Source of the DNA: Roseiarcus sp963741845
Lineage (GTDB): Bacteria > Pseudomonadota > Alphaproteobacteria > Rhizobiales > Beijerinckiaceae
Direction: 5' to 3'
NCBI GenBank assembly: GCA_963741845.1
Contig: CAVUJV010000025.1
Span: forward strand, 62,001-126,000
Length of the DNA: 64,000 nt
Of the stretch, positions 1 to 9,840 are shown in pieces. The notes below the pieces were generated by a model. The model worked only from the letters and a program-made list of their open reading frames with translations. It had not been told where the DNA came from and did no database searches. The position numbers and the translations under genes were made by a program. Positions within the stretch are counted from its first letter, which is position 1. Each line of letters begins with the position of its first letter.

Positions 1-523
1 CCGCGCGCGCGCTCTCCGCGTCGAAAGGCTCGCCGGTCAGGCACCATTCGCGGAGCGTGCGCTGCGCGACGAGGCCCTGCAGCAGGCTGAGCACCTGCAT
101 CGGAAAGACGCCGACCTTGACCTCCGGCAGTCCGAAGAGCGCGGCGTCGCTCGCGACCGCCATGTCCGTCATGGCGAGCAGGCCCATGCCGCCCGCCATG
201 CAGATCCCGTTCACGCGCGCGATCGTCGGCAGGGTGGCGGCGGCCGCCTGCCTCAAGAGATCGGCATAGGCCAGATTGGGCCGGGCGAAGTCGAAGGCGA
301 AGCCCTTGCCGGGCTGAAGGTCGCCGCCCGCGCAGAAGGCCTTGTCGCCCGCGCCGGTCAGCACGATGGCGCGGACTGCCGGATCGGCGTGGGCGCGCGC
401 ATAGCCTTCGCTGACGCCCGCAACCACCTCGGCGTTGATCGCGTTGCGCTTGTCGGGGCGGTTCAGGACGATCCAGAAGGCCGCCCCGCGCTGCTCGAAG
501 AGAACAGGCTCGCTGTCGCTCAT
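1..523 (-). CDS. Enoyl-CoA hydratase/isomerase (crotonase family), C-terminus off the window
   Basis: Partial gene read leftward off the window edge; about 174 N-terminal residues are visible. It has the two crotonase oxyanion-hole segments, AFCAGGDL near residue 63 and NGICMAGGMGL near residue 105, so it should hydrate or isomerise an enoyl-CoA thioester in the cytoplasm. The ATG lies in an ATGA overlap with the stop of the biotin-carboxylase gene upstream, so it is translationally coupled as the last visible gene of a carboxylase/dehydrogenase operon. By position it could act like LiuC or AtuE (methylglutaconyl- or isohexenylglutaconyl-CoA hydratase). The substrate is inferred from context, not from residues. 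Confidence 0.88.
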   Translation of the reverse strand, partial: MSDSEPVLFEQRGAAFWIVLNRPDKRNAINAEVVAGVSEGYARAHADPAVRAIVLTGAGDKAFCAGGDLQPGKGFAFDFARPNLAYADLLRQAAAATLPTIARVNGICMAGGMGLLAMTDMAVASDAALFGLPEVKVGVFPMQVLSLLQGLVAQRTLREWCLTGEPFDAESARA

Positions 524-2503
524 GGCGCCGTTCCCTCCCGTTCGATCTCCGCGACGACGCGATGGGCCGCGACCTGATCGTCTTGCGTCACATGCAGGGC
601 CGCCACGCGGCCGGCGAAGGGCGCGGCGTGCACATGCTGCATCTTCATGGCTTCGAGCGTGACCACGCGCTGGCCGGCCTCGACCCGGTCGCCGACCGCG
701 ACCTCGACCGCGACGACGCGGCCATTCAGCGCCGCCCGGATCTTGCCGTCGCTGGCCGCCTCGCGCCGGGACGCCGCGACCGCGTGGGTGCGATCTTCGA
801 CGCGGCGCGCGACGCCGCGACAGGAGAAGAAGAGTTGCGAGCCTTCCCGAACGAAGGCGACGCGCTCGATGAGCCCGTCGCAATCGACGCGCGCGTCGTT
901 CCGCTCGCATTCGACAATCGCGAGTTCGAAGCTCCGCTCCCCCAATGTCGCGCGGCAGCGGCCCGCTCCGAGATTGATGAATTCGACGTCGCAAGGCTTC
1001 CCGTCAATCGCGAGACGAAGCGCGATCGGCAGGCGATGCGCGAGCGCGGATACGCCCTCCGGACGGGCCGTGGCGTAGAGAAGCGCGGCGGCGACGGCGG
1101 ATGCGCGCGCCGCTTCTTCGTCATCCTCCGCCAGCAGTTCCGCGCCGCGCTCCGCGATGAAGGACGTGGTCGCTTCTCCCGCCGCGAAAACGGGATCGTC
1201 GAGGCAACGCAGCAGGAACGCCTGATTCGTCGCGACGCCGAGCGCCTCGGTCTCGCGGAGCGCGCGCTTGAGGCGCCGCCGCGCCTCCTCGCGCGAGGCG
1301 CCGCAGCCGACGAGCTTCGCGATCATCGAATCGTAGAACGGGGGGATCTCGGCGCCCGATTCCAGCGCGTGCTCGATCCGCGCGCCTTGCGGCGCCCGCC
1401 ACAGATGAAGCCTGCCGCTCTGCGGCAGGAAGCCGTCGGCGGGACTTTCCGCGCAGAGACGAACCTCGATCGCGTGGCCCTCGAAGCGCACGTCCTCCTG
1501 CCGGATCGGAAGCGGCTCGCCGGCCGCGACGCGCAATTGCAGTTCGACGAGATCGAGGCCGGTGATCGCCTCCGTCACCGGATGCTCCACCTGCAGGCGC
1601 GTGTTCATCTCCATGAAGTAGAAAGCGCCGGAGCGATCGAGCAGGAATTCGAGCGTGCCCGCGCCCTCGTAGGCGATCGCCTTCGCGGCGGCGACCGCGG
1701 TCTCGCCCATGCGGGCGCGCAAGTCCGGCGAGACAGCGGGCGACGGCGCCTCCTCGATCAGCTTCTGGTGACGCCGCTGCACGGAACAGTCGCGCTCGCC
1801 GAGATGAACGGCTGCGCCGAAGCGGTCGGCGAAAACCTGAATCTCGATGTGACGGGGATCGACGATCGCCTTTTCGACGATCACGCGATCGTCGCCGAAG
1901 GCGCTCTTCGCCTCGGAGCGCGCGGCGCCCAGCGCGGCATCGAAAGCTTCGAGCGATTCGACGAGCCGCATGCCCCGGCCGCCGCCGCCCGCCGCCGCCT
2001 TGATCATCACGGGAAAGCCGATTCTCGCCGCTTCGGCGCGAAGCGTCGCATCGCTCTGGTCCTCGCCCTCGTAACCGGGAACGCAGGGCACGCCCGCCTC
2101 GCGCATGATCCGCTTGGCGGCGGCCTTGTCGCCCATGGCGGCGATGGCCTCGGGCGAGGGGCCGATGAAGACGAGGCCCGCGTCGCGGCAGGCCTGCGCG
2201 AAAGCCGCATTTTCGGCGAGGAAGCCATAGCCCGGATGCACCGCGTCCGCCCCGCTCTTGCGCGCGGCGGCGAGGATCGCGTCGATGGACGAGATAAGAC
2301 TGTGCCGGCGCCGATCCTCCGATGCGCAGGGCCTCGTCCGCTTCGCGCACATGGCGGGCGTCGCGGTCGGCGTCGGAATAGACGGCGACGGTTCGATATC
2401 CCATCGCGCGCGCCGTGCGCATGATGCGCAGCGCGATCTCGCCGCGGTTGGCGACGAGGAGTCTTCGTGAAGGGCGTCGCGCCGGACATTGCGGATCCTT
2501 CAC
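520..2503 (-). CDS. Acyl-CoA carboxylase alpha subunit (biotin carboxylase + BCCP), frameshifted
   Basis: Biotin-dependent carboxylase alpha subunit, about 660 aa after bridging one shift. The N-terminus (LLVANRGEIALRIM) is in one frame up to about 2290, and the rest (SIDAILAAARKSGADAVHPG onward) is in another. The biotin-carboxylase ATP-grasp part carries AAAGGGGRGMR and EMNTRLQVEHPVTE; the C-terminus has the biotinylation site EAMKM. The GTG start at 2503 overlaps the acyl-CoA dehydrogenase stop (GTGA). The span is 3n+1, consistent with one extra base near 2287-2294. With the beta subunit it should carboxylate a methylcrotonyl-, geranyl- or similar CoA ester. The frameshift is probably an assembly error. 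Confidence 0.9.
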
Positions 2504-3654
2504 GCCGTCTTCGGGAACGTGCCCATGTATTTCGAGATGATCTGGAGCATCACCTCGTCCGCGCCGCCGCCGATCGACGAGAGCCGCCCATCGCGGAATG
2601 CGCGCGAGATGCTGCTCTCCCACACATAGCCCATGCCGCCCCAGAACTGGAGGCAGCCGTCGATCACCTCGCGCATGAGCCGCCCGGCCTTGAGCTTCGC
2701 CATCGAGGCAAGCTCTGTCGCATCGCCGCCCGCCACAACCACATCCACCGCGCGCCAGGTCAGCGAGCGCAGCGCCTCCACCTCCGTCTTGTATTCGGCG
2801 AGCTTGAACTGGACCCACTGGTTGTCGAGGATCGACTTTCCGAACGCCTTGCGGTCTCGGGTGTAGGCGACAGTTTCGTCGATGACGTTGAGCAGCGATT
2901 GTCCCGCGGTCAGCGCCGCGAACAGGCGCTCGATCTGGAACTGCTCCATCTGATAGACGAAGCCGAGCCCCTCTTCGCCAATGCGATTGCGCCGGGGCAC
3001 GCGCACTTCATCGAAGAAGAGCTGCGCGGTGTCCGACGCGTTCATGCCGATCTTGCGGAGCTTCCGCGCCCGTTCGACGCCCTTCTCCCCGAGCGGCACG
3101 ACGATCAGCGACTTGTTGCGGTGAACGGGTCCGTCGGACGTGTTGGCGAGCACGACGCAGGCGTCCGCCTGAATGCCGTTCGTCGTCCACATCTTGCCGC
3201 CGCTGATGACATAATCGTCGCCGTCGGCGCGCGCCGTCGTCTTCACCGACGCGACGTCCGAGCCCGAGCCGACCTCGGAGACGCCGAGACAGAGGACGAG
3301 ATCGCCGGTGATCGACGGCGCGAGAAACTCCCTGCGCAACGCGTCGGAGCCGTGCTTCGCCATGGCGGGCGTCGCCATGTCCACCTGCACGCCGATCGCC
3401 ATCGGCACGCCGCCGCATTTGATATGCGCGAGCGTCTCGCAGAAGACGGCGCCGTAGGAATAGTCGAGTCCCATCCCGCCATATTCGGTCGGCTTGGTGA
3501 CGCCGAGCAGCCCGAGCTTGCCGAGCTTGCGGAAAACGTCGTGGGCGGGAAAGATGCCCTTCTCCTCCCATTCCTCGACATGCGGATTGATCTCGCGCTC
3601 GATGAAGCTTTTCGTCGCGCGGCGAATTTCCTCATGCTCCGGCGTCAGGATCAT
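2500..3654 (-). CDS. Acyl-CoA dehydrogenase
   Basis: Flavin acyl-CoA dehydrogenase of 384 aa, the normal family length. The FAD/substrate loop LGVSEVGSGSDVASVKT, the middle-domain W-T-N-G stretch (KMWTTNGIQ) and the C-terminal helical domain ending QFWGGMGYVWE are present. It oxidises an acyl-CoA to the 2-enoyl-CoA and passes electrons to ETF. It lies 32 bp after the carboxyltransferase gene and overlaps the biotin-carboxylase start. The order beta subunit, dehydrogenase, alpha subunit, hydratase matches leucine (liu) or acyclic-terpene (atu) catabolism; isovaleryl- and citronellyl-CoA dehydrogenase are both possible. The start is preceded by a GGAGG-type ribosome site. Confidence 0.92.
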   Translation of the reverse strand: MILTPEHEEIRRATKSFIEREINPHVEEWEEKGIFPAHDVFRKLGKLGLLGVTKPTEYGGMGLDYSYGAVFCETLAHIKCGGVPMAIGVQVDMATPAMAKHGSDALRREFLAPSITGDLVLCLGVSEVGSGSDVASVKTTARADGDDYVISGGKMWTTNGIQADACVVLANTSDGPVHRNKSLIVVPLGEKGVERARKLRKIGMNASDTAQLFFDEVRVPRRNRIGEEGLGFVYQMEQFQIERLFAALTAGQSLLNVIDETVAYTRDRKAFGKSILDNQWVQFKLAEYKTEVEALRSLTWRAVDVVVAGGDATELASMAKLKAGRLMREVIDGCLQFWGGMGYVWESSISRAFRDGRLSSIGGGADEVMLQIISKYMGTFPKTA

Positions 3655-3686
3655 AGGGCCTCCTCCCGATCTTCAATGCGCCGCTC

Positions 3687-5309
3687 TCACGGCCGCGCCA
3701 CCGCGAACTGGATCCTGCGCGGCGAGCGGACCTGCGCCTCGCGGCATATGGAAAGCACATAGGACAGAACCGCCCGCGTGTCGCGCGGGTCTATGACGCC
3801 ATCGTCCAGAACCTGCGCGCTCGTCGTGAACACGTCCATCTGCCGGTCGAAATTGTCGGTGATGCGCTTTTCGAGCTTCTCAAGCTCCGCACGGTCGATC
3901 GCGACGCCTCTCCGTTTCGCGCCTTCCTCATAGACGATCGCCATGGTGCGCGCCGCCTGCTCCCCGCCCATCACCGCTGTCTTCGCATTGGGCCACGAGA
4001 AGCAGAAGCGCGGATGGAAGCCCCTTCCGCACATGCCGTAGTTTCCGGCCCCGAACGAGGCGCCGCAATAGATCGTGATCTGCGGCACGGTCGCGTTCGA
4101 GACAGCCTGGATCATCTTCGAGCCATGCTTGATGATGCCCGCTTCCTCATGCGCGCGGCCGACCATGTATCCGGTCGTGTTGTTGAGATAGAGCAGCGGC
4201 GTATCGGCCTGGCAGCAGGCCTGAATGAAATGCGTGGCTTTCGCCGCGCCCGCCGAATCGATCGGGCCGTTGTTCGTGACGATGCCGATCGGAAAGCCGT
4301 CGATCGCCGCATGGCCGCAGACGGTGGCGGACCCGTAGAGCGCGCCGAATTCGAGGAAGTCGGAATCGTCGACGATGCGCGCGATGACCTCCTTCATGTC
4401 GACCGGCTGCTTGTAGTCGGCGGGCATGACGCCGAGCAGTTCCTCGGCGTCGTATCGCGGCGGCTTCGCGGCAGGTCCGCCCTCGGAAGGCGCGCCGCGC
4501 GTCCAGTCGAGCTTCGCCACGATGTCCCGGGCGATGCGGATCGCGTCGCGGTCGTCCTCGGCGAGATAGTCGCCGAGCCCGGAGACGGTCGTGTGCATTT
4601 CGGCGCCGCCGAGCTCCTCCTCGGTGGCGATCTCGCCGGTCGCGGCCCTGAGAAGCGGCGGCCCGGCGAGGAAGGCCCGCGAGCGCCCGCGCACGAGGAC
4701 GATGTAATCCGAGAGACCCGTCTGGTAGGCGCCGCCCGCCGTGGACGAGCCATGCGTCACCGTCACCACCGGCAGCCCGGCCGCGGACATGAGCGCGAGG
4801 TTGCGGAAGGTCGCGCCGCCGCGCACGAAATCCTCGACCCGGTAGGCCATGAGATTGGCGCCCGCGCTCTCGACGAGCTGGACGAAGGGCAGCTTGTTTT
4901 CGAGCGCGATCTCATGGGCGCGCAGGATCTTGTCGAGGCCCTTCGGCTGGAGCGCGCCCGCGTCGATGCCCGAATCGGAGACGAGGACCATGCAGCGCGC
5001 GCCGGCAACATAGCCGATCCCGCAGATCGCCCCGCCGCCGGGCACGCTCTTCTCCGGGTCGGGATTGTCCAGCCGGTAGCCGGTCAGCGTCGAGAATTCC
5101 AGCCAGGGCGCGCCCGGATCGATGAGAAGCGCCAGGCGTTCGCGGGGCAGAAGCTGGCCCCGCTTCTCGAATTGGGGCTTCGAGGCCGCCGAAGCCTTGC
5201 GCGTGCGTTCCTCGAGCGCCCGCACCCGGCCGATCAGCGCGAGCATGTTGGCGCGGTTCTCCTGAAAGGCCGGGCTGCCCGGAGAGAGAATGGACTCGAG
5301 AATCGGCAT
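3687..5309 (-). CDS. Acyl-CoA carboxylase beta subunit (carboxyltransferase)
   Basis: Carboxyltransferase of 540 aa in the methylcrotonyl/geranyl/propionyl-CoA carboxylase beta family. The N-terminal half has the acyl-CoA binding motif GSSTAGGAYQTG and AFLAGPPLLRAATGE; the C-terminal half has the biotin-side NNTTGYMVG and YCGASFGAGNYGM. It transfers CO2 from biotin on the alpha subunit to an enoyl-CoA. It is the first gene of the leftward operon, with the promoter presumably in the 135 bp shared with the divergent glutathione transferase. The STAGGAYQTGLSDY wording departs from the usual methylcrotonyl-CoA pattern and leaves room for a geranyl-CoA-like substrate; this needs phylogeny. Confidence 0.92.
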   Translation of the reverse strand: MPILESILSPGSPAFQENRANMLALIGRVRALEERTRKASAASKPQFEKRGQLLPRERLALLIDPGAPWLEFSTLTGYRLDNPDPEKSVPGGGAICGIGYVAGARCMVLVSDSGIDAGALQPKGLDKILRAHEIALENKLPFVQLVESAGANLMAYRVEDFVRGGATFRNLALMSAAGLPVVTVTHGSSTAGGAYQTGLSDYIVLVRGRSRAFLAGPPLLRAATGEIATEEELGGAEMHTTVSGLGDYLAEDDRDAIRIARDIVAKLDWTRGAPSEGGPAAKPPRYDAEELLGVMPADYKQPVDMKEVIARIVDDSDFLEFGALYGSATVCGHAAIDGFPIGIVTNNGPIDSAGAAKATHFIQACCQADTPLLYLNNTTGYMVGRAHEEAGIIKHGSKMIQAVSNATVPQITIYCGASFGAGNYGMCGRGFHPRFCFSWPNAKTAVMGGEQAARTMAIVYEEGAKRRGVAIDRAELEKLEKRITDNFDRQMDVFTTSAQVLDDGVIDPRDTRAVLSYVLSICREAQVRSPRRIQFAVARP

Positions 5310-5444
5310 GTCCAGTCAGGGACCCGTCGCGCGAAAAGGCATGGGAGCGTCTCATGCGCGCCGCGCCGGGGCGCGTCTTGCGTCAGCGTGCTAAGCACGA
5401 ATTGCCGGGCGCCGCGACGCCTTGAGAGGGAAATCAAGAATCCG

Positions 5445-6071
5445 ATGATCACGCTTTATCACTGCCGGGCCGCGCGATCCTTCCGGCCGCTCTGGATGCT
5501 GGAGGAAATGGGGCTCGCTTATGACCTGAAATTGCTCCCCTTTCCGCCGCGCGTCCACGCCAAGGACTATCTGGCGATCAATCCGCTCGGCACCATTCCG
5601 TTCTTCATCGAGGGCGACGCGCGGATGACCGAATCCTCGGCCATCTGCCATTATCTGGGGGTGCGGCACGGCCCCACGCCGCTCGTCGTCGCGCCCGACG
5701 AGGCGGCTTACCCGACCTTCCTCAACTGGATGTATTTCTCCGACGCGACCCTCACCTTCCCGCAGACGCTGGTGCTCCGATACGGCCAGTTGGAGCCGGA
5801 GGAGCGCCGCATTCCGCAGGTGGTGGAGGATTATGCGCGCTGGTTCCACGGGCGCCTGCGCGCGGTCGAAGCGGGGCTCAGCGAAAGCGAGACGCTCTGC
5901 GCCGGGCGCTTCACCGCGGCCGACATCGTGGTCGGCTATGCGCTGCGGCTCGCGGAAATGATCGGGCTCGGCAAGGACTTCACGCCCAATGTCGCGGCCT
6001 ATCTCGCGCGCCTTCAGGAGCGGGAGGGATACAGGCGGGCGGTCGCGGCCGAGAGCCGCAAGGCGGCGTAG
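5445..6071 (+). CDS. Glutathione S-transferase family protein
   Basis: 208-aa cytosolic glutathione transferase. The N-terminal thioredoxin-fold domain starts MITLYHCRAARSFRPLW and has the cis-proline element GTIPFF and the glutathione gamma-glutamyl contact TESSAICHYL. The C-terminal all-helical domain includes GRFTAADIVVGYAL, the usual N-capping (S/T-x-x-D) structural motif. The start ATG follows the divergent carboxylase promoter region. The open frame extends far upstream antisense to the carboxylase gene, but homology begins only here. A role in detoxifying or opening intermediates of the neighbouring acyl-CoA pathway is possible; the sequence does not show a substrate. Confidence 0.9.
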   Translation: MITLYHCRAARSFRPLWMLEEMGLAYDLKLLPFPPRVHAKDYLAINPLGTIPFFIEGDARMTESSAICHYLGVRHGPTPLVVAPDEAAYPTFLNWMYFSDATLTFPQTLVLRYGQLEPEERRIPQVVEDYARWFHGRLRAVEAGLSESETLCAGRFTAADIVVGYALRLAEMIGLGKDFTPNVAAYLARLQEREGYRRAVAAESRKAA

Positions 6072-6178
6072 GCAGGGCAAAACGGCGCCTGGATGTTGCC
6101 GCCTTTCGCCCGCATGACTTAAGCTCAAAATTCGCGACGGCCGAGTGGACAATCGCCGCGCGACGGGAGGAGAGAAGT

Positions 6179-8890
6179 ATGGATGCGCCGGGCGTTTCGC
6201 GCCGTCATTTGATGCTGATCACGCCGGAGCGGGTCTTCTATGCGGGCCTGCTCGGGCGGCCGAAGAACCGGATCTCCAGCGGCTTCAATATCTATGTCGC
6301 GCTGGAAGGCGGGCTCTCGATGGCCGCCGACGGCGTGCGCGAGGAGGACCCGGACCTGATCTTCGCGCCGCCGAATCTGCGTCACACGATCACGAGCGGA
6401 GGGCGCTCGGTCGTCTGCCTCGTCATCGAGCCCGAGACGGTGGCGCCCGGCGGACTCGAAAGGCTTGCGGCCCGGCTCGCAGGGTCCGAGCGGCGCGCCG
6501 TCGCGGGCCGCGTTCGGGCGGCCTATGCGGCGCTTGCGCGCCTTAACCCGGAGACGATCGACGCGGCCGCGCTCGACCGGCTCTGTTTCGGCGAGCCCCT
6601 CCCCGCGCGAGCCATGGACCCGCGCATTGTCCGCGCCATCGCGCGCGCCACCGCCTTCGAACGGGAGCCCGCGTCCGCCGCCGCATGCGCGGCGGCCGCC
6701 GGCCTTTCCGTCTCGCGCTTCCTGCATCTCTTCCGCGAGGAGACCGACGTCAGCTTCCGGGCCTTTCGCGCCTGGAAGCGGGCCCGTCATCTGCTCCACT
6801 ATGTCAGCGAGGATGTGAACCTGGCGCGGCTCGCGCAGGATATCGGCTATCCCGATTCCACGCATTTCTCCCATTCGGTTCGCCGCTTTTATGGACTGAA
6901 GCCCCGCGCCATCTTTTCCGGTTCGCGCGACCTTGCGGTCTATCGCGGGCCGCCCGACGGGCTGGCCGCGAAGCGCCGCAAAAATCGCCGCGGGAGCGAC
7001 TTGACGCAAGAAGCCGGGCCCGAACCTTCGCATGATCCGCGCCCCATGACCGCACTGCCGCTGAGCTACCCGGAAGCGGAGCGCCAACGCCTCGACGGGG
7101 AAGCGCGGGCGCTGCTCGACGCGCATCCTCGGGTCGTCGACTTCATCGCGCGCGGCGCGGCGCTGAACCCGCAAGGCGAGGCGCTGGTCTATCTGAGAAC
7201 GGCGCAGGACGACGCTCCGCTCTCGCTACGCTACGACGAGCTCATGGCTTATATCGGCGCGGCGGCGCGCTGGCTCCGCGCCGAGGGCGTCGGTCCCGGC
7301 GACGCGGTCGCGCTGCTCGCGCCGGCCTGCCCCGCAATGGTCGTCGCGATGTGGGCGGCGACGGCGGTCGGCGTCGCCAATCCCCTGAACCTGCTCTTCA
7401 CGCGCGAGGCGATCGCCGCGCAACTGAGGGCGGCGGGCGCCAAAATCCTGTTTGCCCCGCCGCCGGGCGCGCCCGGCGGTCTTTACGAAAAGGTCGCGGG
7501 CCTCGAGCGCGAAGTCCCGACGCTGCAGCGCATCGCGACGCTGCCGCTCGACGGTTCGCTTCGCTTCGACGGCGAGCCGCTTGCGCCCGACCCGGACTGG
7601 CGCTCGGCGCTCGGCCCGGCCCAGGAAGGCGAAGCCAGTCGCGTCGCCGCCATGCTTCCGACGGGCGGCACGACAGGCCATCCGAAGATCGTGCGGATGA
7701 CCCAGCGCAACATGGTCGCCTCCGCGATCGGCTCGATGCTGGCGGGCGGCTATCAGCCCTCGGATCGCGTCATGATCGGCATGCCGCTCTTTCACGTCGG
7801 CGGCGCCTTCGTCGGCATGCTGGCGGCGCTCGGCGCGGGGGCGGCGCTCTGCATTCCGACGCCGCTCGGCATGCGCAATCCCGAAGTCGTCGCCGAATTC
7901 TGGCGTATTCTCGACCAGCACAGGATCACGTTCACCGGCATGGCGCCGACGAGCCTCGGCGCGGTCGCCGCCGCGCCGACGGACGGCGCCGATCTCTCCC
8001 GCTTGCGCATGGTCGTCACCGGCGCTTCGACCTGCCCGCCCGAGATCGAACGGCGCTTTCTCGACGCCTGGGGCGGAGGCGACGCGGTGCGGCAGGTCTA
8101 TGGCATGACGGAATTCTCCGGCGCCATCGCGCAGGTGCCGCATGACAAGGCGCCCGACGGCGCAGCGGTCGGCCTGCCGGTCGCGCTCGCCGAAGTCGCG
8201 GTGCTGGCGGACGGAGAGATCCATCGCGGCCCCTCGCCCAAAGGCGAGTTGCTGGCGCGCGGTCCGCAGGTCTTCCCCGGCTATTGCGATCCGCGCCAGA
8301 CCGAAGGCGCCTTCCACGAAGGTTGGCTGCGGACCGGCGACCTCTGCCAGATCAACGAGAGCGGCCAGATCCTCGTCGTCGGGCGGATCAAGGATCTCAT
8401 CATCCGCGGCGGGCACAATATCGATCCGGTCATGATCGAGGACACGGCGCTCCGCTTTCCGGGCGTGGCGCTCGCGGCGGCCGTCGGCCTCCCCGATCCC
8501 TACGCCGGCGAGACGCCGATGCTGTTCGTCGCGCCCGCGGCCGGCGCCTCGCTCGATCATGCGGCGCTCTCCGCCTTCATGGCGGAGCATGTCGCGGAGC
8601 CGCCGGCGCGGCCGAAAGCGATCGCGATCGTCGAGGAGATTCCGCTCACGCCCGTCGGCAAAGTGTTCAAGCCGCGCCTGCGCGAGATCGCGGCGGAAGA
8701 GGCGGTTCGCCGCATCGCGCCGGAAGTCGCCGGCGTGAGAATCACAGCGCTTCGCGCCGACACGAGCGCGGAGCGCGGGCTTGTCGTTCACGTCGGCGTC
8801 GAGGGGGACGAGGCGGCCGTGAAGGCGCTCGCCGGGAAGCTGCGCCTTTTGCCGGTGAAGGTCGAGATCGAGACGAAGGCGCCGGCGTGA
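6179..8890 (+). CDS. AraC-family regulator read in frame with an acyl-CoA ligase (fusion or artefact)
   Basis: A single 903-codon frame. Residues 1-165 look like an AraC sensor domain and about 165-250 form the double HTH (AAAAGLSVSRFLHLFREE, DIGYPDSTHFSHSVRRFYG). After a basic linker, from about residue 290 to the end there is a complete AMP-forming acyl-CoA synthetase (LPTGGTTGHPKIVRM, YGMTEFSG, GWLRTGDL, GRIKDLIIRGGHN, catalytic Lys in TPVGKVFK). An internal ATG at 7046 fits the normal ligase start. In the +1 frame a TGA at 7002-7004 would end a normal 274-aa AraC protein, and other genes here carry one-base insertions, so two separate genes are quite likely. The ligase would activate the acid degraded by the adjacent carboxylase operon. 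Confidence 0.8.
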   Translation: MDAPGVSRRHLMLITPERVFYAGLLGRPKNRISSGFNIYVALEGGLSMAADGVREEDPDLIFAPPNLRHTITSGGRSVVCLVIEPETVAPGGLERLAARLAGSERRAVAGRVRAAYAALARLNPETIDAAALDRLCFGEPLPARAMDPRIVRAIARATAFEREPASAAACAAAAGLSVSRFLHLFREETDVSFRAFRAWKRARHLLHYVSEDVNLARLAQDIGYPDSTHFSHSVRRFYGLKPRAIFSGSRDLAVYRGPPDGLAAKRRKNRRGSDLTQEAGPEPSHDPRPMTALPLSYPEAERQRLDGEARALLDAHPRVVDFIARGAALNPQGEALVYLRTAQDDAPLSLRYDELMAYIGAAARWLRAEGVGPGDAVALLAPACPAMVVAMWAATAVGVANPLNLLFTREAIAAQLRAAGAKILFAPPPGAPGGLYEKVAGLEREVPTLQRIATLPLDGSLRFDGEPLAPDPDWRSALGPAQEGEASRVAAMLPTGGTTGHPKIVRMTQRNMVASAIGSMLAGGYQPSDRVMIGMPLFHVGGAFVGMLAALGAGAALCIPTPLGMRNPEVVAEFWRILDQHRITFTGMAPTSLGAVAAAPTDGADLSRLRMVVTGASTCPPEIERRFLDAWGGGDAVRQVYGMTEFSGAIAQVPHDKAPDGAAVGLPVALAEVAVLADGEIHRGPSPKGELLARGPQVFPGYCDPRQTEGAFHEGWLRTGDLCQINESGQILVVGRIKDLIIRGGHNIDPVMIEDTALRFPGVALAAAVGLPDPYAGETPMLFVAPAAGASLDHAALSAFMAEHVAEPPARPKAIAIVEEIPLTPVGKVFKPRLREIAAEEAVRRIAPEVAGVRITALRADTSAERGLVVHVGVEGDEAAVKALAGKLRLLPVKVEIETKAPA

Positions 8891-8912
8891 CGCCTCCAAT
8901 GGCAGAGCATTC

Positions 8913-9779
8913 ATGAGCGACAAGGCCGTCATCACCTGCGCGCTGAACGGCGTGCTGACCGACCCCAGACAGCATCACGTCCCCGTGACCCCCGAAGAGA
9001 TGGCGCGCGAGGCCAGGGCGGCTTACGACGCGGGCGCGAGCGTCATGCATATCCATCTGCGGCAGCAGGGGCCGGGCAAGGGTCATCTGCCTTCATGGGA
9101 CGTGGCGCTCTCGAAGGCGGTGCAGCAGGCGATCCGCGAGGCCTGCCCCGGCGTCGTCATCAACCACACGACCGGGGTCGTCGGACCAGAATATGGCGGA
9201 CCGCTCGCCTGCGTGCGGGAGACGAGGCCCGAGATCGCCGCCTGCAATGCGGGCTCGCTCAATTACCTCAAGCTCAAGGCCGACGGGTCCTGGGCCTGGC
9301 CGCCCATGCTGTTCGACAATCCCGTGCCCAAGATTCAGGATTTCCTCGACGCGATGAAGGACGCGGGCACGACGCCCGAGTTCGAGTGCTTCGACGTCGG
9401 CATCGTGCGCTCGGTCGGCATGTACAGGCGCAACGGCATGGTCGAGCGGACGCCGCAGTACAATTTCGTGATGGGCGTCGAATCCGGCATGCCGGCCGAT
9501 CCCGACCTCCTGCCGATCCTCCTCAGGCTGAAGCTGCCGGACGCGCACTGGCAGGTGACGGCCATCGGGCGGGCCGAGATCTGGCCGCTGCACCGGCGCT
9601 GCGCCGAGCTCGGCGGTTGCCTGCGCACCGGCCTCGAAGATACGTTCTATCTGCCGGACGGAACGAAGGCGACCTCGAACGGGCAGCTCATCGAGGCCAT
9701 CGCGCGCCTTGCGCGCGAAGCTGGCCGCGAGGTTGCCAGCCCACAGGAAGCGCGGCAGATATTCGGCGTCGCGGCCTGA
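8913..9779 (+). CDS. BKACE family beta-keto acid cleavage enzyme (DUF849)
   Basis: 288-aa TIM-barrel enzyme of the BKACE/DUF849 family, founded by 3-keto-5-aminohexanoate cleavage enzyme. These use a divalent metal (usually zinc) to condense a beta-keto acid with acetyl-CoA and release acetoacetate plus a new CoA ester. Visible marks are the N-terminal ITCALNGVLTDP, the metal-binding MHIHLR near residue 48 and the late RTGLEDTFYLPDG with its conserved acidic residues. It starts 22 bp after the acyl-CoA ligase and precedes another ligase, so it is probably cotranscribed. Here it may process a keto acid made by the carboxylase/hydratase pathway; the substrate cannot be read. Confidence 0.9.
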   Translation: MSDKAVITCALNGVLTDPRQHHVPVTPEEMAREARAAYDAGASVMHIHLRQQGPGKGHLPSWDVALSKAVQQAIREACPGVVINHTTGVVGPEYGGPLACVRETRPEIAACNAGSLNYLKLKADGSWAWPPMLFDNPVPKIQDFLDAMKDAGTTPEFECFDVGIVRSVGMYRRNGMVERTPQYNFVMGVESGMPADPDLLPILLRLKLPDAHWQVTAIGRAEIWPLHRRCAELGGCLRTGLEDTFYLPDGTKATSNGQLIEAIARLAREAGREVASPQEARQIFGVAA

Positions 9780-9840
9780 GGGCCGCGCTCCGCGAAGGCG
9801 CGAAACAGGCGCCGGCGTTCTCGGGGAAGGAGACGGACCG

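Noticed and set aside
562..2424. Long rightward open frame (620 codons) antisense to the carboxylase alpha gene
   Set aside because: It mirrors a GC-rich gene with clear family motifs on the other strand; the translation is Arg/Ala-rich without domains.
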